A DNA stretch of 64,000 nucleotides, taken from assembly GCA_903861195.1 (NCBI GenBank), contig CAIOTJ010000200.1, positions 1 to 64,000 on the forward strand, given 5' to 3'. The stretch comes from an uncultured Planctomycetaceae bacterium (GTDB taxonomy: Bacteria > Planctomycetota > Planctomycetia > Planctomycetales > Planctomycetaceae). The notes under the pieces were generated by a model. The model did no database searches and was not told the origin of the DNA. It saw only the letters and a list, made by a program, of their open reading frames with translations. Below are positions 50,989 to 59,108 of this stretch, piece after piece (position 1 is the stretch's first letter; each line of letters begins with the position of its first letter). The translations under genes and the position numbers were made by a program.

Positions 50989-52853
50989 GGAGAGGCGGCC
51001 TCGATTAGGATGAGCTTCTGCCGTTCCCGCGCTGCCTCACGCGTCTGCCCCGACTCCTCCAGAAATTTCACGAGGTCCCGCCGCAGGGGAACCAATGCCG
51101 GGGCCAACTCCAACCCCTTCCGGGCGGCGGCCACGGCCGTGGGAAAATCCTCAAACACCGCCGCCATGACGGCATAACGAGCGTACACTTCGGCATTCCA
51201 GGGATTCGCCTCAATCGCCCGCTCGAGGTATTTCAACCCACTCGCGAAGTCGCCCGTTCGATAGCAGGCGATACCCAGCATCTTCAGCGTCTCTTCATCC
51301 CGCGGAGCGTGGGGAAGCGCCTTCTCGAACCACTCACGCGACTCGGCATCCCGCCCGGCGAGATAGTGCACCGCCCCCAGGGCCTGCAGGACCCGTTGAT
51401 CGCTGGGCTGAGCGGTCTGCGCGCGTTTTAACAAGTCCACGGTTCCCAGCAACTTCCGGGGATCCTGTGCGATGAATGTGTAAGCCTCCTCCGCGGCGGC
51501 CAACCCCTGGGCGCGCAGGGACTCCCATGGCTCCAACCCCTGTTCCATCCCGGCAAAAAACACGAGGGGCGACTCATCAGGCCCCTCGCTCGCTGGCGGG
51601 CCCGGCCGGCGACGGACACGGTGATCGGTCTGCGACGTGTGTGCGATGTCGCCAGCGTTCCGGCGCGGCATATGACATTGCACGCAAGAGCCCCGAAACG
51701 GTTCCGCAGCCTGCTCGGCCTGCGGTGCCGCACACCCCTCGGGGCCATGGCATTCCACACACCGGCGATTGAAAAACCCCTCCTTCTCCTTCGCTGAGGG
51801 AACGCCATGCGGATCATGGCAACTGATGCAGCTGAACTTACCGCCACTCTCCTGAAAGCAACGACTCGAATACATCTCCTGAACGTGACTGACCGCCTTG
51901 TCCGGAGTCCCCTCCGAAGTATCGTCGGAATGCACCAAGACAGACAGAATTTCCTCCAACCCCTGTCCCGGACGAAAGTCAAACACACTCCGTCCATACC
52001 GGGGGACGCGCCGCGCCAAAAGATGACACTGGAAACACACACTATCCCGTTTCCAGGCATCCAGTTTTGCCGGATTGACGATCTTTAGATCCGACCCCGT
52101 GCTCTTTGAGCCCTCTCCCTCAAACCACTCAACGTGTGACCTTCCAGGACCATGGCAGCGCTCACAGCCAATTCCAAATTCCAGAAAGTGTGGCGCGGTG
52201 TATACATCGGGAGTATCGGCATCGGCCACCTGCATGCGGCCTGCATGACACGAAAGACAGTCGTCGGTCACCCGCCGCTCGAACCGTGTGGCGGAAATAT
52301 CCAGCGAATACCCCGGGGAAAGATCCCACTTCTCACCCTGCCTGTACCACGAAATCGGAGACTGATAGAACCGCCCGCCGCGGTCGATCAAGAACGACTT
52401 GCCACGAACCCCAGAGCCCAGTGTGTAGGGAACTTCGACTGCCTGTTCGACGACCACTTTGTGCCGTGCATCGCGGAGAATCTCCCGATGAACGACTGTC
52501 TCGTTAGCGGAATCCACCGCATACTCGAACGGCCCGGTTTGAAAACGGACGGGGCGATCCGGCGTGACCGACGCAAACTCCCCGGGCCGGTTGAACGCCG
52601 CCGCCTGGGACATCGGATGACGTTCATACCGCCCGGCAATCTCAGCATGACAGGCGGTGCATGCGGCCGAACCGACAAATTGATCGGCGTCGGAGGGTCG
52701 AGGCGGTTTGGAAGGTGCGGCAGCAATCCGCTCCCCCTGAATGTCTTCAGACCGCCCCCTGGGGGTTCCCAAACTCCACCAGATGATGACCGACATCGCA
52801 CCGAGCACTGCGAATGCGAAGCCAATCAGCCGGGGGGAGCAGGACAGTTGCAT
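50985..52853 (-). CDS. Multihaem c-type cytochrome with C-terminal TPR domain
   Basis: About 622 residues, with an N-terminal membrane anchor or signal (IGFAFAVLGAMSVIIWW). Seven CxxCH haem-binding motifs are visible: CTACH 65, CLSCH 199, CERCH 230, CFQCH 273, CISCH 342, CVECH 365 and CVQCH 390. The C-terminal 180 residues are TPR-like (LQALGAVHYLAGRDAESREW, MLGIACYRTGDFASGLKYL). This combination is common in planctomycete proteins of unknown role, possibly periplasmic electron transfer. The ATG at 52853 is taken over an in-frame TTG at 52868. It is the first gene of a coupled pair and precedes the 50086 gene. Confidence 0.85.
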   Translation of the reverse strand: MQLSCSPRLIGFAFAVLGAMSVIIWWSLGTPRGRSEDIQGERIAAAPSKPPRPSDADQFVGSAACTACHAEIAGRYERHPMSQAAAFNRPGEFASVTPDRPVRFQTGPFEYAVDSANETVVHREILRDARHKVVVEQAVEVPYTLGSGVRGKSFLIDRGGRFYQSPISWYRQGEKWDLSPGYSLDISATRFERRVTDDCLSCHAGRMQVADADTPDVYTAPHFLEFGIGCERCHGPGRSHVEWFEGEGSKSTGSDLKIVNPAKLDAWKRDSVCFQCHLLARRVPRYGRSVFDFRPGQGLEEILSVLVHSDDTSEGTPDKAVSHVQEMYSSRCFQESGGKFSCISCHDPHGVPSAKEKEGFFNRRCVECHGPEGCAAPQAEQAAEPFRGSCVQCHMPRRNAGDIAHTSQTDHRVRRRPGPPASEGPDESPLVFFAGMEQGLEPWESLRAQGLAAAEEAYTFIAQDPRKLLGTVDLLKRAQTAQPSDQRVLQALGAVHYLAGRDAESREWFEKALPHAPRDEETLKMLGIACYRTGDFASGLKYLERAIEANPWNAEVYARYAVMAAVFEDFPTAVAAARKGLELAPALVPLRRDLVKFLEESGQTREAARERQKLILIEAASP

Positions 52854-53020
52854 GAGAGCGATTCGCAAGCGAGCCAGCGGGCCTTCGGAGCGTCCTGTTC
52901 TATTCTACCACGCACCCCGCACATCCGTCTGCCATTTCCCGAACTCCTGGGAGTGCCGCACTGGACCAATTGCCGCGAACCGGGCGATTATTCTCAGCGG
53001 ATACTCCGGGCGAAACGTGT

Positions 53021-53509
53021 TTACGGCACCATAAAGCCGTAATAATACACCAGCAGTCCCGTCACTGCGGTCCCAGTGATGTCGAGTGCCGACAGCCAGC
53101 CGAGAATTTTATGAAGGTTGCTGTGGGGTCCGGGCTGGGGGGGGACGGCAAATCGCCACCAGGCGAGGAACACAGTTGCGATCCAGAGAAACACTGTCGA
53201 GACGGCGAAGCCCAGATGGACCCAAAGTAAGGAACGAAAACTGGAGAGTTCTGGTGCAGAGAGGGGCCGAGGACGCTTCGCGAGGATTCCATCCACCCCC
53301 CCCTGCCACTGCATGTCGAGTTCGAACAACCCGACCGCCACGAGCAAGACAGCGGCCAGCAGCAATTGCAGTCGCTTGTGCAGACGATAGTTGCGCCCGA
53401 ACCGGACGACATAGATGTTGAACGCCAGCAGGGGAACCACCACGATAAGCGCACAGACCACCACGTCGAGCATGAAAGAAGCTGGGTAACCCAGAAAACC
53501 GTCTGACAT
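53021..53509 (-). CDS. DUF420 membrane protein
   Basis: About 162 residues with four to five membrane helices (MLDVVVCALIVVVPLLAF, LLLAAVLLVAVGLF, LGFAVSTVFLWIATVFL, LDITGTAVTGLLVYYYGF). The Arg/His-rich loop (HKRLQ) and the SNLHKILGWLSALDI segment are DUF420 features. This family is associated with cytochrome oxidase assembly operons in several bacteria, but no oxidase gene is in this window. The ATG at 53509 places a short N-terminus before the first helix; a second ATG at 53614 would add 35 residues. Neither has a strong ribosome site. The multihaem gene follows downstream on the same strand. Confidence 0.75.
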   Translation of the reverse strand: MSDGFLGYPASFMLDVVVCALIVVVPLLAFNIYVVRFGRNYRLHKRLQLLLAAVLLVAVGLFELDMQWQGGVDGILAKRPRPLSAPELSSFRSLLWVHLGFAVSTVFLWIATVFLAWWRFAVPPQPGPHSNLHKILGWLSALDITGTAVTGLLVYYYGFMVP

Positions 53510-53666
53510 GAATTGCGCCGGAGGAAAAGAAGGTTGGCGGTCCAAATCCCGCGTGATATGTCCCGGAGAACGAACCAGGCTCAGGCCGGAAGGATCCAGG
53601 GCTGACTCCCGCATGCTCCGCGAGCATCGGGGGCTGTGTCTGGCGGTTCAGCCCCAACACTTTTAA

Positions 53667-53672
53667 TATAGT
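53667..53672 (+). promoter_or_regulatory. AT-rich candidate -10 element (TATAGT)
   Basis: TTTTAATATAGT is a short AT-rich island between the divergent DUF420 and ThuA genes, about 95 bases ahead of ThuA. No good -35 was found, and a minus-strand reading (TATATT) is also possible. Confidence 0.3.
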
Positions 53673-53769
53673 CCTTCTGTCCAGTCTTCCCCACCCTTCT
53701 CCCAACCCAGGGTTTTGGCTTTTCAGGGAGATTGGTCGACGCCTCCCTGCCTCATCACGGGACCGCCCC

Positions 53770-54642
53770 ATGCACTTGCCTCGACTTCCTCGTTTGCTGG
53801 CACTCCCCGTCGCGATCGGCATCTTGTTCGGACTTTCGGCCGTCTCATTTGCAGATGATGCGCCTGAGAAACCGGCCCGGATGCTGATGGTCACAACTTC
53901 GAAGACATTCACCCACGAACCAGTTCGTCGCAAGGAGCAGCAGTTGGCTCCGGCGGAGGTTGCGGTGACCCAGATTGGGCAGCAGACCAAGTTGTTCACG
54001 GTCGACTGCACGCAGGATCCCGTCGCCGATTTCACTCCCGAGAATCTCAAGAAATACGATCTGGTGTTCTTTTACACCCAGGGGCCCAGCCTGGAGATTC
54101 CCGAACCGGCGCTCGATTTCTTCTTTAACACCTGGTTGAAGCAGAAGGGACATGGTTTCATCGCCACCCATTCTTCGACCGACACCTACGGCGGCTACAA
54201 GCCGTACTGGGACATGATCGGCGGCACCTTCGACGGCCATCCCTGGAATGCCGGCGACACGGTCACCATCACCGTGCACGACAAGAACCACCCCGCGATG
54301 AAAGTGTGGGGAGACGAGTTCCAGATCCGTGATGAAATCTACCAGTACAAGAACTGGCAGCCCGAGAAGGTCCACGTGCTGATGAGCCTGAACATGGCCA
54401 AAACCGGCACAAAGAAACCCTATCATGTCCCTGTCGCCTGGGTGAAAAACTATGGTGACGGCCGGGTCTTCTACACCAATCTGGGCCACAACGCAGAGAC
54501 CTGGGCCAACCCCAAGTTTCGTGATTCGCTGATTGGCGGAATCCGCTGGGTTATGGGCCTGGAAACCGGCGACGCCACCCCCAACCCCGACGTTTCGAAG
54601 GCGTGGCACGAGAAGTCGATCTCGGACGCCGCCGGCAAGTAA
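53770..54642 (+). CDS. ThuA domain protein (secreted)
   Basis: A 290-residue protein with a signal peptide (LLALPVAIGILFGLSAVS). The ThuA/trehalose-utilisation-like glutamine-amidotransferase fold follows: MVTTSKTFTHEP, YDLVFFYTQG, GHGFIATHSSTDT, GGTFDGHPW and GDGRVFYTNLGH. Planctomycetes carry many such proteins, often attached to or beside glucose/sorbosone-type oxidoreductases. Sugar-related binding is assumed, but the biochemical function is not known. It precedes the FhcD gene by about 80 bases, across a long hairpin. Confidence 0.88.
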   Translation: MHLPRLPRLLALPVAIGILFGLSAVSFADDAPEKPARMLMVTTSKTFTHEPVRRKEQQLAPAEVAVTQIGQQTKLFTVDCTQDPVADFTPENLKKYDLVFFYTQGPSLEIPEPALDFFFNTWLKQKGHGFIATHSSTDTYGGYKPYWDMIGGTFDGHPWNAGDTVTITVHDKNHPAMKVWGDEFQIRDEIYQYKNWQPEKVHVLMSLNMAKTGTKKPYHVPVAWVKNYGDGRVFYTNLGHNAETWANPKFRDSLIGGIRWVMGLETGDATPNPDVSKAWHEKSISDAAGK

Positions 54643-54657
54643 TCTACCCCGGTTTTT

Positions 54658-54697
54658 CCCAGTCTGTCGAAAAGGCCGTTTCTTTCGACGGACTGGG
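54658..54697. terminator. 15-base-pair hairpin between ThuA and FhcD genes
   Basis: CCCAGTCTGTCGAAA (54658-54672) pairs with TTTCGACGGACTGGG (54683-54697), with one G-U wobble and a 10-base loop. A T-run precedes rather than follows the stem on the plus strand, so it is not a textbook terminator; it may act as a structured spacer or 3'-end protector. Confidence 0.45.
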
Positions 54698-54723
54698 GAC
54701 AGTTCGCAGAGGATGGCCCCATC

Positions 54724-55641
54724 GTGACGACCGCATCCGCAGCCATGTTGCTGGATGGCGTTGAGATCATCGACACCTTCGCCGAGGCATTTCCGATCAC
54801 CGGGACCCGGCTGATCATCACCGCCAGCACCCGTAAGTGGGCCTGGACGGCGGCCACCGTCATGACGGGCAACGCCACCAGCGTCATCGCCTGCGATTGC
54901 GAAGCCGGAATCGAGCGGTTTCTTCCGGAGTCCGAGACTCCTGACGGTCGTCCCGGGGTCAGCGTACTGGCGTTCGCGTTCAGCCGTGACGCACTCGCCA
55001 AAGCGCTGGTTCATCGCGTGGGCCAAAGTGTGCTGACGTGCCCCACCACCGCCTGCTTCAACGGCATCTCCGGGTGTGCCCCCGACCGACAGATCTCGGT
55101 GGGGGGACAGCTGCGGTTTTTCGGAGACACGTGGCAGAGTTCGAAGAAACTCGGGGACCGGCGTTTCTGGCGTGTCCCGGTGATGGACGGCGAGTTCGTC
55201 TGCGAAGAGAAACTGGGCACGGTCAAGGGCGTGGCTGGTGGCAACCTGCTGTTGCTCGCCAGCGATCCTGCGGCGGGCCTGGCTGCCGCCGAGTGGGCCA
55301 CCCGGGCCATCCGCAAGGTTCCCGATTGCATTCTGCCCTTCCCCGGCGGAGTGGTCCGGTCGGGAAGCAAGGTCGGCTCCAAGTACAAGACACTCAAGGC
55401 CAGCACCAACGAGGCGTACTGCCCCACTCTGCGCGGGGTCGTCGATTCCGAATTGCCACCCGAGATCACGGCGGTCTACGAAATCGTAATCGACGGGCTG
55501 ACCGAGTCGGCCGTGGCCGCCGCGATGCGGGCAGGCCTGCATGCGGCCTGCCGCCATCCCGGCCTGCTGCGGGTTACGGCGGGCAACTACGGTGGCAAAC
55601 TGGGACCCTTTCACTTTTCGCTGCGCGACCTGCTGACCTGA
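54724..55641 (+). CDS. fhcD: Formylmethanofuran-tetrahydromethanopterin formyltransferase
   Basis: A 305-residue Ftr/FhcD. It moves the formyl group between tetrahydromethanopterin and a methanofuran-type cofactor, the step leading to formate in H4MPT-linked C1 oxidation. Typical blocks are LLDGVEIIDTFAEAFPITGT, RVGQSVLTCPTTACFNG, FRSGSKVGSKYK-like VVRSGSKVGSKYKTL and the C-terminal GNYGGKLGPFHFSLRDLL. It begins with GTG (GAGGA upstream). In most bacteria it is clustered with fhcA, fhcB and fhcC; none is in this window, so the gene is separate here. A membrane protein gene follows after 10 bases. Confidence 0.93.
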   Translation: MTTASAAMLLDGVEIIDTFAEAFPITGTRLIITASTRKWAWTAATVMTGNATSVIACDCEAGIERFLPESETPDGRPGVSVLAFAFSRDALAKALVHRVGQSVLTCPTTACFNGISGCAPDRQISVGGQLRFFGDTWQSSKKLGDRRFWRVPVMDGEFVCEEKLGTVKGVAGGNLLLLASDPAAGLAAAEWATRAIRKVPDCILPFPGGVVRSGSKVGSKYKTLKASTNEAYCPTLRGVVDSELPPEITAVYEIVIDGLTESAVAAAMRAGLHAACRHPGLLRVTAGNYGGKLGPFHFSLRDLLT

Positions 55642-55651
55642 CGACTCCGCC

Positions 55652-57736
55652 ATGTCGGTCTGGCCGTCGCTCGACCTGCCACTTATGAGCGACTTACGCG
55701 ACATCGCTTCCCCCCCTTCCAGCACTTGTCTGCCCCAGCCTGCGCGCTGGGGCCTGTACCTCGCCATCATCGCCTTTGCGGCGTGCCAGGGCTGGGCCCA
55801 GATTCACACGGCGACCGTCAAGTACAGTCCCGACCGCTGGCAGGAAGCCCGCCCTCCCTACACCCCGTTCTTCAGCGCCAACGACCGCTCGCGCTGGTGC
55901 ACTGTCTGGTCCCTCGCCGAACGAGGCACCTGGCAGATCGATGAGATCATCACCCGCCCCGGGTGGGACACCATCGACAAGGTGTACGTCAATGGGCACT
56001 TTTATTCTTCCAAGCCCCCTTTCGTCGCGTTGATGGCCACGCCGGTCTATCTGGCGGTCCGGCGTGTCACCGGTCAAACGCTCGACTCCCACCTGCATGA
56101 ATCGGCCCACGCCGTCCTGCTGCTGTTCAACCTGCTCCCGTGGGTCGTCGCGCTCCTGGTGCTGGCCAACTTGCTCGAACGCTCCGCCCAGTCCGATTTC
56201 GCCCGCCTCTTCGCCCTGCTGCTGGCCGCAACCGGAACCTTCCTCACCCCGTTCCTCATCACGCTCAACAATCACACCCCCGCCGCGATCTGCCTCATTT
56301 TCTCGCTGGCCCCCCTGTGCCGCCTGCTGACGGGCCCGGCCAAGCCGACGCAATTCGCAATCGCCGGCTTCTTCGCCGCCGCCTGCACCTGCTGCGAACT
56401 CCCCGCCGCCCCCTGGGGCCTGGTCGCCCTGGCGGTCGCCTGCCGCTCCGGATGGAAACCAACCCTGACATGGTTTGGCCCCGCCGCACTCATTCCCCTG
56501 GGGGTTTTTCTCGCCAGCAACTGGCAGGCCACCGGCAGCCTCGTTCCCACCTACGCAAGTTTCGGAGCGGCCGGCAACAACCCCTATCACTACATGGTCG
56601 GGGGCGTTCCCAGCTACTGGCTCAATCCCTCGGCCATCGATCGGGGAGAATCGTCCCCTTGGGTGTATCTGTTTCACTGCACCTTCGGCCATCATGGGAT
56701 TTTCTCGCTGACTCCCGTGTTTCTGGTCACCCTTTTCTCCTGGGGGACTCGCTCCAGCTACCGCGACTCCGTCAGCAAATTTGTGTTGGCAGCGGGCCTG
56801 GGTCTGACCGTGTGGGTCCTCGCGTTCTACCTCTCGCGCACTCACAGCTACAACTACGGCGGCGTCACCAGCGGTCTGCGGTGGGCCTTCTGGCTGATTC
56901 CCCTCTGGGTTTTGGGAATCGTCCCGGCACTCGACCGATGGTGTGATTCCCGACGACTGACTCTGTTGGCCGCAATACTGTTGGGTGTCTCCGTCTTTTC
57001 CATCAACATCCCGCGCGACAACCCCTGGCAACCTCCCTGGCTGGTCCCCCTCTGGGCCAAATGGTTCCCGGCAACGACAGAAAGCTCTTCCACTGTCGAA
57101 ACCTCCCCCTCCTGGGCTCTCACCGCACCACAACTTTCTGCTCCAGAAATCCCTTTGGTCGCCAAGTACGCGGCGCTCGGAACCTCTGGCGGCGTCCGGG
57201 AATTCACCCTCACATTTCAGCGAGCCAACGCCAACTCCCCCCTGAGCTGTCGGGTCGAACCCCTCGCGGCACTGCTGCCGGGTGTCGAACTCCCCCCGGC
57301 GGCCACCCTCGAGTTCGAGTTCCCCGACACCATCACCAACCCTCCATCAGAGACCAAGTCCCCCCCCGCCCGATTGAACCCCCCCGGTTCCAACAAGGCG
57401 GAGGGAGTCGCCGACAAACTCGTCCAGAAGTTTTTCGCCGGGTTGCCGGCGAACGTCACTTACCGCCTCGATCCCCGGCCCCGCTTCATCAAGACCCGGC
57501 TTCGGGACGACGCGTTCGAGTGCCGCCTGCTGTCGGCTTCGGTGCTTCATCAGGCCGCCCCCCACCTTCCGCAGGCCCGCTACCGCCGCCAGGTCTGGTG
57601 GTGCGGCGAACTGCCCTGGGGAGCTGTGCAGATCGAAGACACGGTGGCCGATCCCGTCGACAACTCCGTCATCGCCCGAACACGCTGGCGACTCTCCGCC
57701 TGGCCCACCCAGGACGGTTCGCCGCCAACGCCCTGA
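55652..57736 (+). CDS. Polytopic membrane protein (GT-C-like glycosyltransferase candidate)
   Basis: A 694-residue protein. Residues 30-450 contain about ten membrane helices. The luminal-type loop near 115 reads YVNGHFYSSKPPFVALMATP, resembling the first extracytoplasmic loop of GT-C transferases (ArnT/PMT style). The remaining 240 residues are extracytoplasmic and beta-rich, ending with YRRQVWWCGELPWG. It could transfer a sugar from a lipid carrier, but no donor or acceptor can be named. It starts 10 bases after the fhcD stop, so it is likely in the same transcript. An ATG at 55685 is an alternative start. It ends 22 bases before the convergent TolB-like gene. Confidence 0.65.
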   Translation: MSVWPSLDLPLMSDLRDIASPPSSTCLPQPARWGLYLAIIAFAACQGWAQIHTATVKYSPDRWQEARPPYTPFFSANDRSRWCTVWSLAERGTWQIDEIITRPGWDTIDKVYVNGHFYSSKPPFVALMATPVYLAVRRVTGQTLDSHLHESAHAVLLLFNLLPWVVALLVLANLLERSAQSDFARLFALLLAATGTFLTPFLITLNNHTPAAICLIFSLAPLCRLLTGPAKPTQFAIAGFFAAACTCCELPAAPWGLVALAVACRSGWKPTLTWFGPAALIPLGVFLASNWQATGSLVPTYASFGAAGNNPYHYMVGGVPSYWLNPSAIDRGESSPWVYLFHCTFGHHGIFSLTPVFLVTLFSWGTRSSYRDSVSKFVLAAGLGLTVWVLAFYLSRTHSYNYGGVTSGLRWAFWLIPLWVLGIVPALDRWCDSRRLTLLAAILLGVSVFSINIPRDNPWQPPWLVPLWAKWFPATTESSSTVETSPSWALTAPQLSAPEIPLVAKYAALGTSGGVREFTLTFQRANANSPLSCRVEPLAALLPGVELPPAATLEFEFPDTITNPPSETKSPPARLNPPGSNKAEGVADKLVQKFFAGLPANVTYRLDPRPRFIKTRLRDDAFECRLLSASVLHQAAPHLPQARYRRQVWWCGELPWGAVQIEDTVADPVDNSVIARTRWRLSAWPTQDGSPPTP

Positions 57737-57758
57737 GTTCGCTTCCGGCATTCAGCCC

Positions 57759-58805
57759 TTAGCGAAGCCAGTCGGCCAGAAACAATTGACTGGTTCCGTC
57801 CGCAGCCCGGGTCGAGGTCCACATCAACTGCTTTCCGTCCGGACTGAACACCGGCAACACATCCATCTTCTCATGATCGGTGATCTGGGTCACAGCCCCC
57901 CCTTTGGGCCGGTCCCCACTCCAATCCAGCTCCATGGTGAACAGGTGGAACGTGCCCCGTCCCGTGGTGTAGTCAGCCCCCGACCAGATCAGATACTTTC
58001 CCGACGGATGGAAATAAGGGCACCAATTCACGTGCTTGAGGTTGTTGGTCAACGGCACCTCCACCTTCCCATCGACGGAAACCAGGTACAGCTGCAACAT
58101 GTCTTTTTCTTCCCGGTCACTGCGGAAGACGATCCACTTCCCGTCCGGCGAGAAGAATGGACCGCCGTCATAGCCTGGCGCATTGGTAATCTGTCGCACT
58201 TCGGTTCCGTCAGAATTCATGACGTAAATGTCGGGGTCGCCGTCCCGGGTCGAAGTGAACACGATTTGCCGACCGTCGGGAGAGTAGCTTCCCTCGGCAT
58301 CGTAGCCTGCGGCATCGGTCAGCCGGTGGAGCCCCGTGCCATCAAATTTGACCGTGTAGAGATCCATATGCGGATCGAAATCCCATTGGTAACGCCGACG
58401 CCCCCCCCGCGCCGCTTCTTCGCGGGCCTTCAATTCGGTCACGTCGATCTGGGGGTCGGTGTGACTGGAGGCGAAGAGAATGGTTTGACCGTCCGGTGAA
58501 AAGTAGGCACAGGTCGTCCGTCCGCGTCCGGTCGAAACCAACCGGGGCTGTTGGGAATCCTTCGGCTGCGTGTAGATCTGATAAAACGGATAACCGATCG
58601 GATACGCCTGATAGACAATCTGCTTCCCATCAGCAGAGAAGTAGCCCTCCCCGGCCCGCGGCAGTCCCTGGCTGACCTGCCGCAGGTTCGCCAGAAATTT
58701 CGATTCTCCGGCGGTCAACTCCGGGGCTGGACCAGGCTCCGCCCCCCACGCTGAACAGGAAACCACCAATACCAATCCCAGGGCCAGACGTACAGCAGCG
58801 TGCAT
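57759..58805 (-). CDS. TolB-like (PD40) beta-propeller protein, exported
   Basis: A 348-residue protein with a signal peptide (LALGLVLVVSCSAWG). WD40-like PD40 repeats fill the mature part: GYFSADGKQIVYQA, YFSPDGQTILFAS, SYSPDGRQIVFTS, FFSPDGKWIVFRSD and VFSPDGKQLMWTS, the last four spaced by 40-60 residues. It resembles the TolB propeller but lacks the TolB N-terminal domain, so a Tol-Pal role is not claimed. The ATG at 58805 is chosen because GAGGAG lies eight bases upstream and the signal peptide follows directly; an ATG at 58850 is possible. It is convergent with the GT-C-like gene. Confidence 0.88.
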   Translation of the reverse strand: MHAAVRLALGLVLVVSCSAWGAEPGPAPELTAGESKFLANLRQVSQGLPRAGEGYFSADGKQIVYQAYPIGYPFYQIYTQPKDSQQPRLVSTGRGRTTCAYFSPDGQTILFASSHTDPQIDVTELKAREEAARGGRRRYQWDFDPHMDLYTVKFDGTGLHRLTDAAGYDAEGSYSPDGRQIVFTSTRDGDPDIYVMNSDGTEVRQITNAPGYDGGPFFSPDGKWIVFRSDREEKDMLQLYLVSVDGKVEVPLTNNLKHVNWCPYFHPSGKYLIWSGADYTTGRGTFHLFTMELDWSGDRPKGGAVTQITDHEKMDVLPVFSPDGKQLMWTSTRAADGTSQLFLADWLR

Positions 58806-59108
58806 CGCAGCGACTCCTCGTTGAGAACAGTTCCGTTGTGTCCGATTCATTCTAGAAGGCCACCTGCCGCGTGTCGCATCCCGCCGGGCGGAGGAAATTC
58901 TGGGTGGCAGGGCAAACTGTGTCGGTCGGGCAGTTTTCAGAAGGGTTGTCGGTTGTAATTGGGGGCGGGGCGCGTTCAGGGGAAGGACCCGGGTTGGTGA
59001 GATTTGTACTCGCGAGGTCTTTCCCCAGCATTCGATAGGAGAAGGGTCTATTGTGCCCCTCCGCCCGCCCGCTCGATCGCGTGTCGGCAGACCTGCCCCC
59101 CCGACGGC

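Noticed and set aside
53845-55770. A long minus-strand frame across ThuA and fhcD
   Set aside because: Antisense shadow; both plus-strand genes are conserved families.
57759-58805. TolB of the Tol-Pal system
   Set aside because: The N-terminal TolB domain and neighbouring tolQRA/pal genes are absent; only the propeller repeats match.
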